Positions 63,411-64,000 of a DNA stretch of 64,000 nt are shown in pieces. Position numbers and translations under genes: made by a program. The notes under the pieces are model-generated. The model had not been told where the DNA came from. It ran no database searches and was given only the letters and a program-made list of their open reading frames with translations. Source of the DNA: Neisseriaceae bacterium JH1-16 (lineage in GTDB: Bacteria > Pseudomonadota > Gammaproteobacteria > Burkholderiales > Chromobacteriaceae); contig JAPDNP010000001.1 of the NCBI GenBank assembly GCA_025989215.1, positions 1,054,001 to 1,118,000 on the forward strand, written 5' to 3'. The first letter of the stretch is position 1. Each line of letters begins with the position of its first letter.

Positions 63411-63432
63411 TATACATTACACGAACAAATAT
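63411..63432. repeat. Right boundary repeat of provirus (22 bp)
   Basis: Identical over 22 bp to 52327-52348. It carries the central TATACA and XerC half TTACACGAACA, but the XerD half to its left (GGACGCGT) does not match dif. So it is half a dif site, as in attP of Xer-dependent phages. Confidence 0.75.
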
Positions 63433-63929
63433 ATGCGCCTAGATCCAGCGTAACTCATCACGGCACCCCCAGTATTTTGCAATTTTTATGCATCATTCAG
63501 TCCCGCATAGGTTTACCACACAAAAAGCCCGACTTGAGCTTGGCAAAACATCCTTCACCAGTCCTGTCGTCACGCCACCTGCATCCAAGCATCTGACATC
63601 TTGTTGAATAACCGAGGAAAACTGTACCAGCTTCGCCAAGCGGACTATCTTCGTCGCATGCCTAGACAGAAGCATGCGTTCATGCCTTTGCCGAGCCAAA
63701 ACCCCAAGCCGGATACGCTGGCCAGGCCTGCGCAGTGTCGGCCAGCACCAGTCAGGTCAAAAAAAGCTTGCCTCACGTTGGAACAACGGGCAGGATATCG
63801 GCTGCAGAATTTTCAAGTTGTGAGATGTGTTTTGTCTGTAGTGGCGTCAGTCAGTACCTCAAGTCGCCATTTCCCTTGAATTTCATGCAAGTTCGTAACT
63901 TTTAACTTCCAGACATAAGGGAAACCATC
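63433..63929. other. Intergenic region between provirus and csp gene
   Basis: About 500 bases with no supportable gene. Open frames on both strands lack ribosome sites. The last ~100 bp probably hold the long cold-shock leader. Confidence 0.4.
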
Positions 63930-64000
63930 ATGGCTACCGGTACCGTAAAATGGTTCAACGACGCTAAGGGCTTCGGCTTCATCACCCCGGACGAAGGCGG
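63930..64000 (+). CDS. Cold-shock protein (partial)
   Basis: The first 23 codons, [20 protein letters not shown] onward, are the start of a CspA-type single cold-shock domain with the RNP1 motif KGFGFI. AAGG precedes the ATG. Cut by the window edge. Confidence 0.9.
   Translation, partial: MATGTVKWFNDAKGFGFITPDEG

Larger units (their letters stand above)
52327..63432. mobile_element. Corticovirus (PM2)-like provirus, ~11.1 kb
   Basis: Bounded by identical 22-bp repeats at 52327-52348 and 63411-63432. About 22 minus-strand genes run as one tightly packed block from 62744 to 52892, with one plus-strand DNA-binding gene at each end. It carries a PM2 P2-like double-jelly-roll capsid protein, a small packaging ATPase, an HUH replication initiator, about ten small membrane proteins, a lytic transglycosylase and a fibre. 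There is no tail, portal, terminase or integrase. Size and content match corticoviruses (PM2 is about 10 kb). All main frames are open, so it may be inducible. Confidence 0.85.

Noticed and set aside
1-64000. tRNA, rRNA or CRISPR arrays
   Set aside because: No cloverleaf with CCA-ready end, rRNA core sequence or regularly spaced repeats noticed on reading; a tRNAscan or CRISPR search was not possible.

Overview
The window looks like a betaproteobacterial chromosome, probably near Neisseriales. This rests on the general protein character, the cytochrome c4/b561 set, and a 28-bp site at 52316-52343 that closely matches the XerCD dif sequence as I recall it from Neisseria and E. coli. A dif site would place the window at the replication terminus, which fits its dense accessory content. 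A cold-shock gene starts at the right edge.

Positions 1-13.7 kb are an IS and pseudogene graveyard: remnants of IS1182, IS66, IS481, IS3 and IS5 types, one intact IS110, and LysR and MFS fragments. Inside it sit a stress locus (Hsp20 with a frameshifted 5' end, a DUF3562 protein, FtsH), a ZntB/CorA transporter and a chemoreceptor. From 14.2 to 17.4 kb there is an electron-transfer group: haem-c outer-membrane porin, dihaem c4 cytochrome, b562-like protein and cytochrome b561.

Positions 17.7-41 kb hold a low-oxygen/stress island. It contains an ABC-2 permease, a CBS-BON protein, Hsp20, Usp and zinc alcohol dehydrogenases (one with two in-frame stops). A tight five-gene minus-strand operon encodes a beta-CASP RNase, an AMP-phosphorylase-like enzyme, PRPP synthetase, a ClpP-like protease and Usp. 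Then come a DUF4010/MgtC protein, PHA synthase, a Pat-type acyl-CoA synthetase/acetyltransferase and a two-gene NAD-linked formate dehydrogenase. FNR/ANR-like palindromes (TTGAT-N4-ATCAA, 0-1 mismatch) lie upstream of at least six transcription units, so much of the island is probably one oxygen-responsive regulon.

Positions 41-52.2 kb carry chrA with a PadR regulator, broken aquaporin and SnoaL-like genes, and a defence-like stretch. The latter has an SF1 (COG1112-type) helicase plus PLD nuclease pair resembling Mokosh, an MFS gene split by a 112-bp MITE, an unknown Cys-rich protein, and a JAB protease plus E1/ThiF pair that lacks its E2 domain and any CD-NTase.

Positions 52.3-63.4 kb are an apparently complete, tailless, corticovirus (PM2)-like provirus of about 11.1 kb. 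It has an HUH replication initiator, a small packaging ATPase, a PM2 P2-like double-jelly-roll capsid protein, many small membrane proteins, a lytic transglycosylase and a collar-domain fibre. It is bounded by a 22-bp direct repeat that overlaps dif and encodes no integrase, so it most likely uses the host XerCD recombinases.
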